Source of the DNA: Ammoniphilus sp. YIM 78166
GTDB lineage: Bacteria > Bacillota > Bacilli > Aneurinibacillales > RAOX-1
Length of the DNA: 64,000 nucleotides
Reading direction: 5' to 3'
Assembly: GCF_004522215.1 (NCBI RefSeq)
Contig: NZ_SDLR01000003.1
Span: forward strand, 682,001 to 746,000
Below are positions 16,527 to 25,404 of this stretch, in pieces (positions within the stretch are counted from its first letter, which is position 1; the number at the start of each line of letters is the position of its first letter). The notes under the pieces were generated by a model. That model searched no databases, was not told where the DNA came from, and was given only the letters and a program-made list of their open reading frames with translations. The position numbers and the translations under genes are program-made.

Positions 16527-17132
16527 CTACAAGAAATCCTTGGAAGTCAACATGCTTTTAGCTTTCTCGTAATCAATTGGCTGGTTCATATTAAACAACG
16601 CGCGATCCACATTTTCTAAATTGAGTAGCTCGGTCTCTTTAACATAGCAGACGTTAACTTGTTCTAACAGGGAGACCATGCGCAACGTTTGAGCTTCTAG
16701 CGCCTCCTTAATTTTAGGCAACATAGATTTTCGATAAAGTGCGAATAAGGGGTGAATTCGATTTTTAATCATAGGAACGACAGCATCATACCCAGGCGCT
16801 TTAGATATAAGATGCTCGGCCATTTCACACTGAACGAAGGGCATGTCACACGCGATGACCAGATTAAGATCATAGGGGGAATGGGAAAGCCCCGCCTCAA
16901 TACCTGCCATAGGTCCAAGCCCGGGGTAATTGTCCCTTACCATATTAATCGGTAAGTTAGCAAAAAGCGCCGGTTCATTCGTGACAAGCAGTTTGCTTTT
17001 ACATACTGCACCTAAGTTGTAGAGTATTCTTTCAACTGTTGTCTCCTCCCTTGCGCCAAATGTTAGTAATGCCTTGTTTGTCCCCATTCGGCTAGACCTG
17101 CCGCCAGCAAGGATAATTAAACCAACATCCAT
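16527..17132 (-). CDS. mobA: Molybdenum cofactor guanylyltransferase MobA
   Basis: The 201-aa product has the MobA nucleotidyltransferase signature LAGGRSSRMGTNKALL at residues 8-23, a GLGPMAGIEAGL loop (about 72-83) and the metal-binding CDMPF motif (about 95-99). MobA adds GMP to molybdopterin, giving the bis-MGD form used by formate dehydrogenases. It is the last gene of the fdh operon, 15 nt after fdhE, which fits its supply of cofactor to FdhA. Start ATG follows GAGGAGCTG. Confidence 0.93.
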   Translation of the reverse strand: MDVGLIILAGGRSSRMGTNKALLTFGAREETTVERILYNLGAVCKSKLLVTNEPALFANLPINMVRDNYPGLGPMAGIEAGLSHSPYDLNLVIACDMPFVQCEMAEHLISKAPGYDAVVPMIKNRIHPLFALYRKSMLPKIKEALEAQTLRMVSLLEQVNVCYVKETELLNLENVDRALFNMNQPIDYEKAKSMLTSKDFL

Positions 17133-17147
17133 TTTTTCAGCTCCTCT

Positions 17148-17972
17148 TCAATATCTTTTATACCCTTTTTCTGTAGCGATTAAATCCAAGTGCAAGGTTG
17201 CTAAGTCTTCAAGTAGTAGCATCGGATAGGCTTGAGGGGAAAGAGAATGGACTGCTTTAACATAAGTTTGACACTGATTGCATACATCAACTCGGTACTT
17301 ATTTTCATCTTCGATAAAGAGGTAATCGAGTTGATGGTGGTCTGTGGTTTCGCAGTGAGCGCACTGTACTCTTTGATAGAGCCAATCGCAGGAACATGAG
17401 CTGCATCTTAAATAACGAAATTTCTCAGATTCTCTAATTTCAGACATAATAGGATGGGCGCCGCAAATAGGACAATATCCCTTTTTCCAGTCATCCAGCG
17501 AAAAATCTCGGGACAATGCCAGACTGTACTCCACCAAGGTCGGCAGCAGACTGTACTGTGCGAGTAAGGCTAATAAGGGTATATCTATATTATATTCAGA
17601 CGACCACTGCCATAGCCGGGTATCCTCGTTTTTTAAGGTTTCTAGAAGCATGCTAGATATATCTTCATTTGTCAACGACTTACCTAATATTTTCAACGGT
17701 TTCCTGCTTTTTCCTACGCCTTCCCACTCTAGAAGGCTTCTGAATAAAGGAATCGCATACGTAAGATCAACCTTCTCTTCATACCCTAATAGAAAATATT
17801 CACCATGGAGCTGTTTGTTTAGTTTCTCAGCCTCCGCCAGTTCAAAAGGCTGTATCAAAGGGGAATGCAAGAGAAATCGTTCAATTAGATCTAATTGAAT
17901 ATCAGCTAAAGGTTTTAGACTCTTGTTTTTTTCTTTAATAGATTTTGTTCTTGTTTTTACTGTTGCAAGCAT
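17148..17972 (-). CDS. fdhE: Formate dehydrogenase accessory protein FdhE
   Basis: The 274-aa product matches FdhE: a helical N-terminal half and a C-terminal part with four zinc or iron-binding knuckles in order CPIC (about 168), CSSC (about 190), CAHC (about 206) and CNQC (about 231). FdhE binds the catalytic subunit of TAT-exported formate dehydrogenases and is needed for activity. It lies between the membrane subunit gene and mobA. The ATG follows GGAGGTAGTTTGTC. Confidence 0.92.
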   Translation of the reverse strand: MLATVKTRTKSIKEKNKSLKPLADIQLDLIERFLLHSPLIQPFELAEAEKLNKQLHGEYFLLGYEEKVDLTYAIPLFRSLLEWEGVGKSRKPLKILGKSLTNEDISSMLLETLKNEDTRLWQWSSEYNIDIPLLALLAQYSLLPTLVEYSLALSRDFSLDDWKKGYCPICGAHPIMSEIRESEKFRYLRCSSCSCDWLYQRVQCAHCETTDHHQLDYLFIEDENKYRVDVCNQCQTYVKAVHSLSPQAYPMLLLEDLATLHLDLIATEKGYKRY

Positions 17973-18026
17973 GACAAACTACCTCCGTCCCAAAAATGAA
18001 GTGGTGAGGTTGACTCACCACTTAAA

Positions 18027-18953
18027 CTAATGAAATTGGCCACCAATGACTAAGATGTAGCGCAGAATAAATCCGCCAATTAAAATGAGGGAGCTAGAAA
18101 GGATTAAACTATTTTTTTCACCTAGCATCGAGACTCTGTAACGGATGATGAGTGGTAGGATTAAGCCTGCAAATACAACGCCTCCAAATAAGAGGAAACC
18201 ATTAGTACCACTCATGTAGGTGGGCGCAAGAGCACCTAAGCTAACTAGGAAGCCAGCAATAATAATAAGTTCGAGTATCATAACCACTGTGTCGGCTTTC
18301 TCCAACCGGTGTATATAGCCCTTGGCTTCTTTCATCTTTCTAGCCATCGCAAGTACCATGGCTGCGAGGCCAGTCGAAACGCCTGAAACAAGGAAAAGTA
18401 TAGGAATCAAGCTTGAAGACCAAGCCGGCCAATGAGTCGTCGACAATAAAATTCCGGTATACGTACCAATATAACTCGCTGTAAGGATTCCAATAGGTAA
18501 GAAAGCCTTGCTTGCTTTTCCTTCATGTAGACCAATAATAAGAATGGAAAGAGGAATCCTCTTCTCCCATTTCAAAGTCTTAATGAGCGCATAGATAAAC
18601 GATACGGTTGATAGTAAACTAAATAATCCAATCGCCCACGAACCCATAGACATAACCGATTCACCTTTTACAATAAAAGCGAGATCACGCGGATTGAACA
18701 TCATGTGGTAAAAACGTAGGAATCGATCAGGTACAGCTAGATCCAATACGAGCAAAAGTCCACTTAAGGCAATTAGCGGCATCGCAAAAAAATAACCAGT
18801 TACTGAATACTCACGATCCGAGCGTGATCCCCAGAGTTGACCGAAGGCGGAAAACATATAGGAACCTATTGCAATGCCAGCGACAAAGAAATAATACACT
18901 ATCTCCCAGTGCCAATCCGGACTGTTGAGTTGAGCGGTATAACTGTAACCCAT
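18027..18953 (-). CDS. NrfD/PsrC-type membrane subunit of formate dehydrogenase
   Basis: The 308-aa product has eight to nine membrane helices and starts with the NrfD-type region around WHWEIVYYFFVAGIAIGSYMFSAF, followed by LDLAVPDRFLRFYHM, a typical quinone-site loop of the NrfD/PsrC family. Acidic and Asp-Arg residues for quinol contact fall there. No heme-binding His pairs are seen, unlike FdnI-type anchors, so electrons should pass from FdhB iron-sulfur clusters to quinone without heme. The ATG follows GGGGGAGAACCAA. It lies 13 nt after fdhB. Confidence 0.9.
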   Translation of the reverse strand: MGYSYTAQLNSPDWHWEIVYYFFVAGIAIGSYMFSAFGQLWGSRSDREYSVTGYFFAMPLIALSGLLLVLDLAVPDRFLRFYHMMFNPRDLAFIVKGESVMSMGSWAIGLFSLLSTVSFIYALIKTLKWEKRIPLSILIIGLHEGKASKAFLPIGILTASYIGTYTGILLSTTHWPAWSSSLIPILFLVSGVSTGLAAMVLAMARKMKEAKGYIHRLEKADTVVMILELIIIAGFLVSLGALAPTYMSGTNGFLLFGGVVFAGLILPLIIRYRVSMLGEKNSLILSSSLILIGGFILRYILVIGGQFH

Positions 18954-18966
18954 TTGGTTCTCCCCC

Positions 18967-19767
18967 TTAGCCCTGAATTTGGTGTTGATCTTCGGCCATT
19001 TGCTTCATCCGATTCGCACGGAAGGTAAGGAGTCCAACTAAGCCTATACCAATCAAACCAAATACACTCATAAAATAACTCTTTGCTTGCTTTTTGCTTG
19101 GCAATTGAGGATTTTCCGGAAGAGCATAGACCGAAGGCTGGTCCATAAGCAAATAAAAGACATTTAGTCCGCCTAGTACATCAGATTTACCATAAATATT
19201 GGCTTCACTGTTTCCGTTTAGTTTTAAGAGTTCTAGCTTTGTGTCGGCTTGTTTCATTAAGTCATCTACGTCTCCAAACTGGATGCAATCAGTTGGACAA
19301 GTTTGGGCACAGGCAGGTTGCTGCCCATCCTGGAGTCGATCGTAGCACAGCGTGCACTTTTGCGCCGTTCCTTTGATGTCATCCACGGAAATTACTCCAA
19401 AAGGACAACCAGAAACGCAATAGCGGCAGCCGATACAGATATCATGGTCAATATAAACCGTATCAAACTCTGTTCGAATAATGGCGTTAGTCGGACATAC
19501 TTCCATACACCCGGCTTGCTGACAGTGCTTACATGAGTCGGTCATAAATAACCATCGTTCTTGTGATCGATCATCTGAAAACTGCTCAATAAACTTCACG
19601 TGTCTCCAGTTTACAGCACTTAGTGAACCTGTATTATCATAACTGTTTCCAGTCAGACCAATCTCATCAGCCATAGGCAGCTTATTCCACTCTTTACAAG
19701 CAACTTGGCATCCTTTACACCCTGTACATACCGATGTATCAATAAACATTCCTTTTTTATCTGACAT
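18967..19767 (-). CDS. fdhB: Formate dehydrogenase iron-sulfur subunit
   Basis: The 266-aa product has four [4Fe-4S] ferredoxin motifs: CTGCKGCQVAC (16-26), CKHCQQAGCMEVCP (about 79-92), CIGCRYCVSGCP (about 112-123) and CTLCYDRL...CAQTCP (about 137-160). A single C-terminal membrane helix (about 227-247) anchors it, as in FdnH of E. coli. It moves electrons from FdhA to the NrfD-like subunit. There is no own signal peptide; it is expected to be exported in complex with FdhA. Its ATG follows fdhA with 2 nt between, and its ribosome binding site overlaps the end of fdhA. Confidence 0.94.
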   Translation of the reverse strand: MSDKKGMFIDTSVCTGCKGCQVACKEWNKLPMADEIGLTGNSYDNTGSLSAVNWRHVKFIEQFSDDRSQERWLFMTDSCKHCQQAGCMEVCPTNAIIRTEFDTVYIDHDICIGCRYCVSGCPFGVISVDDIKGTAQKCTLCYDRLQDGQQPACAQTCPTDCIQFGDVDDLMKQADTKLELLKLNGNSEANIYGKSDVLGGLNVFYLLMDQPSVYALPENPQLPSKKQAKSYFMSVFGLIGIGLVGLLTFRANRMKQMAEDQHQIQG

Positions 19768-19769
19768 TC

Positions 19770-22700
19770 CTACACCCCCGCTTCGATTCTTCCTTTACGT
19801 ACATTACACGTAAAGGCTTTCGATTCATGGATGTTTACGTTAGGATCAGCGACAATGGAAGTTAACTGATTAGCGGAAGACCCTGTTGCGATACCCGCAT
19901 AACCCCAGTGAATCGGCATTCCAACTTGGTGAATAAGCTTCCCGTCAATCTTAAATGGTCGGATGCGTTTCGTAACCAATGCTTTAGCCTCAGCTTCGCC
20001 ACGGGCCGTATTAATCGTGACCCATTCACCGTTTTTAATATTTAATTCTTTGGCCAATTCTGGACTTATTTCTAAAACACTTCTGGCATGATCTCAGCCA
20101 ACCAAGGCAGGAAACGGGACATCGGCCCGCTTAAGTGATGCTCAGTTACCCGATAGGTGGTGATGACATAGGGGTATTTGCCATTCCCTACTCCATGCAG
20201 TTCATTATTCGGGATATCCTTGTAATACACCGGCAGGGTTATGGGGATACTTCGGATAAAGCTTATTTTCAATGGGTGTGTCTACCGGCTCATAGTGAGT
20301 GGGTAAAGGACCGTCAGCTAGCGCACCAAACAATTGAATGCGGCCTTCTGGCTGCATAATGAATGGATCCGAACCGGAATGTGCATCTAAACCGATCCCA
20401 TCTAACTTGGCCTTGGAACTTGGAGATTTTTTAGCTGCAAAGTCCGGTACATCAAGACCTGTCCACTTCTCTTCTAATCCGTCCCACCACACATATTTCT
20501 TACGTGTAGACCATGGTCGCCCGCTTGGATCAGCTGAAGCCCGATTATAAAGAACATGTCGGTTAGCTGGCCAGCAGAATCCCCATTTCAAACTGACGTA
20601 ATCATCCGCTTCCCGAGAGGCAGCTAGATTTGTTTGATCATCCGGCAAAATCCCTGTGTATACCCAGCAGCCAGCAGCTGTACTACCATCGTCTTTAAGA
20701 TCGGCAAACTTCGGTACACACTTTTTATTTTCTGTGTAATAGCCGTTAATTTCTTTAAGGATTTTCACATCATCTGGCTCCGGTACATGGAAACCGCCAT
20801 GATTTTTCTCGTCATCGTAATCCCACGTCAGATTTACGAGTGGCCAATCCCTCTTAGCCGTACTACCTTGATACATCGCAATAAGTTGTTTCCCTAATTC
20901 ATTCGCAAACCATAGGTCAGATCGGCAATCCCCGGGAGGATCGGCGGCTTTTTCCTTCCACTGTGCCATACGATTAGTGTTGGTAAAACTCCCGCCCGTC
21001 TCAGCAAAAACGGCGGTCGGAAAAAAGAAGATCTCAGTCTTGATATCCTTCGGCTTGACCTGACCATTGAGTACTTCGGGAGCCTTGTTCCAGAAAGTAG
21101 CCGTCTCCGTAAGAAAAGGATCTCGAATGACCAGCCAATCTAATTTACTCATGGCTTCCCTATGGAAACGACCATTCTGTCCGCCCGCTGCAGGATTCTG
21201 CCCCATAACGAAAAAGCCCTTGATAGTGCCCTTATACATATCCTGGAACATATTATAGTGAGAATGATTTCCTAAAAGCTTAGGTAACGCGTCGTAGCCA
21301 AAGTCATTTTCAACTGTAGCAGCGTCACCAAACCAAGCTTTCAGCAGACTAATCGTGTACTTTGGATAATTTACCCACCAACCCGTTGGTTTTGTTTCGG
21401 CAAGTAAATAGTCTTCCAAAGTATCATGCTGCTTCTTGGCAGATGGCATGTTTAGATAACCTGGCAGCGTATGATATAAGGTCGAAATATCAGTTGCACC
21501 CTGAACATTGGCATGACCACGAAGCGCCATAATACCGCCGCCAGGACGCCCCATATTCCCTAACAGAGACTGCAGGATAGAAGCACACCTGATCGTCTGA
21601 ACACCTAAGGTGTGTTGAGTCCATCCCATCGCGTAACAAATCGAGCTTGTTCGTTCCCGATTCGAGTTCTTAGCCAATGTCTCAGCTACCATGATAAAAT
21701 CTTCTTTAGGTGTTCCACATACTTCTTCTACTAACTCCGGAGTGTATCTTACATAGTGCTTCTTTAAAATTTGGAACACGCATCTAGGATGCTGCAGGGT
21801 TTCATCCTGCTTCGGTCGACCTACAATCCTCTGTCTAGCAATTCTTTCAGTCAGATTAGACGGTTCCCCCTCAGGATAAATCGGCTCTTCACGCTCAAAA
21901 TCCCAGGTGGATCGATCATAAGTCTGCTTGTCCGGATTGTAACCGGAAAACAACCCGTCCAAGTCTTCTGTGTCTTTATAGTTCTCATTTACTATGAATG
22001 GTGCGTTCGTGTAGTGAACCACGTATTCTTTAAAATACTTTTCATGCTGGATCATGTAATTGATAAGGGCTCCTAGAAAGACCATATCTGAACCCGATCT
22101 CATTGGCACATAATCCGTTGCTAGAGCGGAGGTCCGCGTAAAGCGAGGATCAACGTGCAACACCTTAGCGCCTTTTTCTTTCGCCTGAATCACCCATCTA
22201 AAACCAACAGGATGGTTCTCAGCGAAATTCGATCCCATAATTAGAATGCAATCACTTTCCGCAAGATCTCTAGGTGTATTAGTGGCTCCGCCACGACCAA
22301 ATGAAGTACCTAGACCAGGTACTGTCGAGCTGTGTCAAATACGAGCCTGGTTTTCCATATTGACGACACCCAAGGCCCGCATGAGCTTCTGGTGGATATA
22401 GTTCCACTCGTTCTCCATAGTAGAACCGCCTAAGGAAGCAATGGCAGGCGCCACGTTTACGGTTTTTCCATCTGCTCTCTCGATGAAAAATTGATCTCTT
22501 GTCTCCTTCACCCGTTCAGCCACTCGCTTCATCGCCCAATCCAGAGGCTTTTCTTCCCATTCTTCGCTGTGTGGAGCACGGTACAACACCTTAGTTTGAC
22601 GTTCCGTATTTTCTACTAGCTGAAACGCCGCGGCCCCTTTCGGACACAACGAGCCTAAATTTACCGGGCTATCTGGATTTCCTTCGATATTAATGATTTT

Positions 22701-22904
22701 ACCTTCATATTCCGTTGAGATCATTCCACATCCTACAGCACAATATGGACAAACCGCAGGAACTTGCTTCCCTTTTTTCACCTGCAGCTGAATCTTTGAA
22801 GCTTGTGCTCTCACTGGCGTAAGATTTACCCCTGCAACAGATGCAACGGTTAGGCCAGCTACTGCAACCCCAGACTTTTTCAAAAAGTCACGACGTGTAA
22901 TCAT
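19770..22904 (-). CDS. fdhA: Selenocysteine formate dehydrogenase catalytic subunit (two apparent frameshifts)
   Basis: This is a TAT-exported molybdopterin formate dehydrogenase of FdnG type, about 1044 aa when read through. Residues 1-35 are a twin-arginine signal (TRRDFLKKSG). The [4Fe-4S] motif CPYCAVGCG is at about 53-61. An in-frame TGA at 22335-22337 encodes residue 190 in the context ARI-U-HSSTV, where family members have Sec or Cys; a SECIS hairpin lies just after it. The frame then runs to a TAA at 20205. The homologous C-terminus continues first in another frame (KYPYVITTYRVTEHHLSG, about 20078-20230) and then back in the first frame (ISPELAKELNIKNG onward, ending 19770). One extra base in GCCGGTG (20228-20234) and one missing base in a T run (20074-20077) explain both shifts. 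Without correction the product would lose about 145 C-terminal residues including the cofactor-binding domain. Intact neighbours suggest assembly errors more than decay. Confidence 0.93.
22306..22337 (-). promoter_or_regulatory. Selenocysteine UGA codon and bacterial SECIS hairpin
   Basis: The TGA is at 22335-22337. Twelve nt further, GTACCT and AGGTAC form a perfect 6-bp stem with loop GGTCT (22306-22322). Bacterial SECIS elements carry a GGUC-type apical loop 16-37 nt after the UGA, which binds SelB; here the loop begins 18 nt after the UGA. The hairpin is also translated as part of FdhA. Confidence 0.9.
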
Positions 22905-22928
22905 GCTAGTCCCCCTTTATTTTCTCCC

Positions 22929-23681
22929 CTATTTTCCAGCAACCTTAATTAGGTCATCTAAGACTCTGTGACAGGATGTGTACAAAACTGACATCTGTCC
23001 TCTTATGTACCCTACGATCTCAACCCCAAGTAATTCTGCTAGTTCTACGGCTTGATTCGTGGCTGCGGTCCTCGAGGCAAGAATTGGAATACCAAACTTT
23101 GCCGCCTTGGATAACATCTCGTAAGAGATTCTGCCTGTCGTCATCAGAATCAGCGAACTCGGATCCCTCAGCTCTTTGACTGCTTGTCCTATCACCTTAT
23201 CGACAGCATTATGTCGTCCAATATCCTCACGAACCATGATATTTCCTAAGGGGTCAACTAAACAAGCAGCGTGCATTCCACCTGTCTCATGGTACATGGG
23301 TGTCAGCTTCGCAAACTCTTTCATTTTTTGGTTAAGAAAAGACAAACGAACAGAATAGGACGAGCTAATTTTGTGCAGCCCGCGAACATCTGCAATGGAT
23401 TGAAACGTAACGCCGTTGCCGCAGCCTGCTGTCAGATGTCTTCTCTGTTTCAAAAATCTTTCCGCATCAAAACCCGGCTTAAGATCTGCCCAAATCTTGA
23501 ATCGATCTTGATCTATGATTAACCTTTTTAGATCGCTGGCAGAATGAATGACTCCTTCAGAATACAAATAACCGATCGCCCAATCTTCCCAATCGGTATT
23601 ACTCATCTGAATGGAAACCATCTCATACCGATTAAGATATAGGGTTACTGTAAATTCCTGCGGACAAAATTTACGAACCAT
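22929..23681 (-). CDS. fdhD: Formate dehydrogenase sulfurtransferase FdhD
   Basis: The 250-aa product is FdhD, which passes sulfur from a cysteine desulfurase to the molybdenum centre of FdhA. The conserved Cys of the TAGCGNGV loop is at about residue 92, and the motifs HETGGMHAA, EDIGRHNAVDKVIG and TTGRISYEM are present. It is the first gene of the fdh operon, 24 nt upstream of fdhA. The ATG at 23681 follows GGAAGGGGTGGCGT. Many FdhD proteins have a short N-terminal extension that is absent here. Confidence 0.95.
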   Translation of the reverse strand: MVRKFCPQEFTVTLYLNRYEMVSIQMSNTDWEDWAIGYLYSEGVIHSASDLKRLIIDQDRFKIWADLKPGFDAERFLKQRRHLTAGCGNGVTFQSIADVRGLHKISSSYSVRLSFLNQKMKEFAKLTPMYHETGGMHAACLVDPLGNIMVREDIGRHNAVDKVIGQAVKELRDPSSLILMTTGRISYEMLSKAAKFGIPILASRTAATNQAVELAELLGVEIVGYIRGQMSVLYTSCHRVLDDLIKVAGK

Positions 23682-23923
23682 ACGCCACCCCTTCCTTTTC
23701 TGAATTAAATGTATAAATATTCAACATTAACTGGGATAAAAAACATTTACCGTGATATGTTAATTATGTTATCATTCTAATAAACCTTAGTAAATAGGGT
23801 TTTTCAAAAATAAATAATATACAACTCCAAATATTGGCTATTAATAATTATTCTAACATTTGCATAAATATTAACGTTAGTGCCGTTACAATAGTGTTAA
23901 TGGGGTTTAGGGGAGTGGATAAC
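23682..23923. other. Divergent promoter region of fdhD and the cytochrome-like gene
   Basis: About 240 nt, A/T rich. TGATA (around 23754) and TATCA (around 23771) form an inverted repeat with a 12-nt gap. No classic FNR or CcpA site is clear. It should hold the fdh operon promoter. Confidence 0.4.
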
Positions 23924-24463
23924 ATGTTACTTAAATCACAAGGAAATATAGAGAGATTTTTGAATCGGTGGGAGCTAATTGGAGCTAGCGTCTCTTTGTA
24001 CCTTTTGATCGGCATTATTCTATTAGCCGCTTGGCAGTTTACCGTTAGTCCTGAATGGCTTATCCATCACCAGATCTTTGGGTGGCTTTGCTTTCTATTT
24101 ATTGCTATAACCAGTATTCATGGGATTATGTGGGGCATGCTCATTCAGACTTTCATTATCTTTCCGGTGAGTGTGAAGAGATTCCTATCGAACAGTATAC
24201 GAATGGTCAGACCTCTACATATGATGACGGGTTTACTTGGACTCGGCTTGGCCATTCTTCATGGTTTACCTTATTTAAACGCCACACTTTCCTTTGATCT
24301 TATTACTACATCCGGTATATTGGCCTTTGTCATGCTTATCATTCTTGCACTGGATGGAATTGGTCTTATGGTAAGTCCGTTTTTAAATCGTAAGACACAT
24401 CGTTGGGTGGCTATCTTTTTTTTAATTTGTCTCTTTACACACTTATACTTTATACTCATGTAA
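23924..24463 (+). CDS. Predicted four-to-five-helix membrane protein with paired histidines, cytochrome b-like
   Basis: The 179-aa product has five hydrophobic segments (about 18-40, 47-68, 70-90, 97-118, 125-147, with a last helix near 155-178). Several helices carry His pairs: RPLH...ILHG and KTHR...FTHLY are each spaced 14 residues, the spacing of bis-histidine heme ligands stacked within a helix; additional His occur in IHHQ and SIHG. This suggests a heme b-binding membrane protein of the cytochrome b or ferric-reductase-like type, but no named family is recognised. The ATG at 23924 follows AGGGGAGTGG; upstream codons lack support. It is divergent from the fdh operon, which makes a role in formate electron transfer plausible. 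Confidence 0.65.
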   Translation: MLLKSQGNIERFLNRWELIGASVSLYLLIGIILLAAWQFTVSPEWLIHHQIFGWLCFLFIAITSIHGIMWGMLIQTFIIFPVSVKRFLSNSIRMVRPLHMMTGLLGLGLAILHGLPYLNATLSFDLITTSGILAFVMLIILALDGIGLMVSPFLNRKTHRWVAIFFLICLFTHLYFILM

Positions 24464-24499
24464 AAGGGTGATCCTCCAACCAGGATCACCCTTTTATCA
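24462..24499. terminator. Strong terminator shared by convergent genes
   Basis: AAAAGGGTGATCCT (24462-24475) pairs perfectly with AGGATCACCCTTTT (24482-24495). The 58-aa minus-strand gene ends inside the right arm. Confidence 0.85.
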
Positions 24500-24662
24500 T
24501 TTCTTTGTAAACCCCCCAAAGCATATAAACAATATAAGAGAATGCTAGAAACGGAACAAACCAAGTGCCTTTTCCTTCAGAAAAGTGGATAAGAGAAAGA
24601 TATAAAAGACCTGTAGTTAGTGAGATTCTTATCATAGAAATTTGAACGTTGTGAATACGCAT
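24486..24662 (-). CDS. Small membrane protein (58 aa)
   Basis: An ATG at 24662 preceded by a strong GGGAGGAACC ribosome binding site opens 58 codons ending in a TGA within the terminator stem. The product is hydrophobic in two stretches (about 8-26 and 33-52) separated by HFSEGKG, consistent with a two-helix membrane protein. It is convergent with the cytochrome-like gene. No family is recognised. The excellent ribosome binding site and the coupling to a terminator support that it is real. Confidence 0.6.
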   Translation of the reverse strand: MRIHNVQISMIRISLTTGLLYLSLIHFSEGKGTWFVPFLAFSYIVYMLWGVYKEMIKG

Positions 24663-24842
24663 GGTTCCTCCCTACCTGCTCAAAGCATTTATAACATCTT
24701 TATGCTTATACATGCCCTGCTCATGCCAAACGTTCGAGAAACGCTTACAAAAACGTCATATTTTCAATCGCTTTCAAACATTGCTTTTCCTTTCGTTTTG
24801 AGGCAATATTATCTAGGAAAATTTATAACAGCTGGTGATACT

Positions 24843-25286
24843 ATGTACTCATTTATTCCACAAGTCGCAGATGTTCTCGATCAGCATCATATTCATTATT
24901 CAGAGATGCTAGAGCCTGATCATATTACCATACTTACTGACAAACTTATGAGAGACCCTGGTTTTTCAGCAGATAATAAGGTCCTTGACCTATTCATAGA
25001 CGATCAAAACAAAATCTTATTTATTGGATTACTTAGAATTCCCCATGAAAACCGTCGCAAAAATATCGGCAGAAGAATTATACGCCTCATCTCTGCATGG
25101 GCAGAACATCATGGCTACACGTTATTTATTGATAGCTGTGGAGAAAGTTGCTATTTCTGGTCTAAATGCGGCTTTAACTTAATTGAAAGGCGATATGACT
25201 TTGATATTATGGGGTATGGGTCCGACCGAGATTATTTAAAAGAAAGATGGAAGTTCGGCGAAACGATTTTTTCTGAAACCCATTAA
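24843..25286 (+). CDS. GNAT family acetyltransferase
   Basis: The C-terminal part has a GNAT fold: ILFIGLLRIPHENRRKNIGRRIIRLISAWAEHHGY, with the acetyl-CoA loop NRRKNIGRR, and FWSKCGFNLIERR at the end of the domain. The start is uncertain. An ATG at 24843 has a weak GGTGAT signal and gives 147 aa; the frame is open to 24642, but that overlaps the divergent 58-aa gene and has no ribosome binding site. Substrate unknown. Its terminator has been split by the adjacent IS element. Confidence 0.6.
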   Translation: MYSFIPQVADVLDQHHIHYSEMLEPDHITILTDKLMRDPGFSADNKVLDLFIDDQNKILFIGLLRIPHENRRKNIGRRIIRLISAWAEHHGYTLFIDSCGESCYFWSKCGFNLIERRYDFDIMGYGSDRDYLKERWKFGETIFSETH

Positions 25287-25306
25287 TCCAAATTATTAGA
25301 GGGTCC

Positions 25307-25312
25307 CCCTTA
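25307..25312. repeat. Target site duplication, left copy
   Basis: CCCTTA directly before the left inverted repeat, identical to 26987-26992 after the right inverted repeat. Confidence 0.8.
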
Positions 25313-25327
25313 GAGAGCCCTGCAAAA
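25313..25327. repeat. Left inverted repeat of the IS
   Basis: GAGAGCCCTGCAAAA, identical over 15 nt to the reverse complement of 26972-26986. Confidence 0.85.
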
Positions 25328-25404
25328 GTAGTACTTTTTAAGTTGTAGGTTAGGTACAGAAACGAACATAAGGCAAAATAACAATAAAATGCAGTCAACC
25401 TCCC

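Noticed and set aside
20205-20207. Second in-frame stop in fdhA as another recoding site
   Set aside because: It is TAA, and homology continues in a different frame, so frameshift explains it and recoding does not.
23750-23780. FNR or ArcA site in the fdh promoter
   Set aside because: The inverted repeat TGATA-N12-TATCA does not match TGTGA-N6-TCACA.
24271-24564. Minus-strand 97-codon frame across the terminator
   Set aside because: It overlaps the cytochrome-like gene and crosses a strong terminator; a better-supported 58-aa gene lies in another frame.
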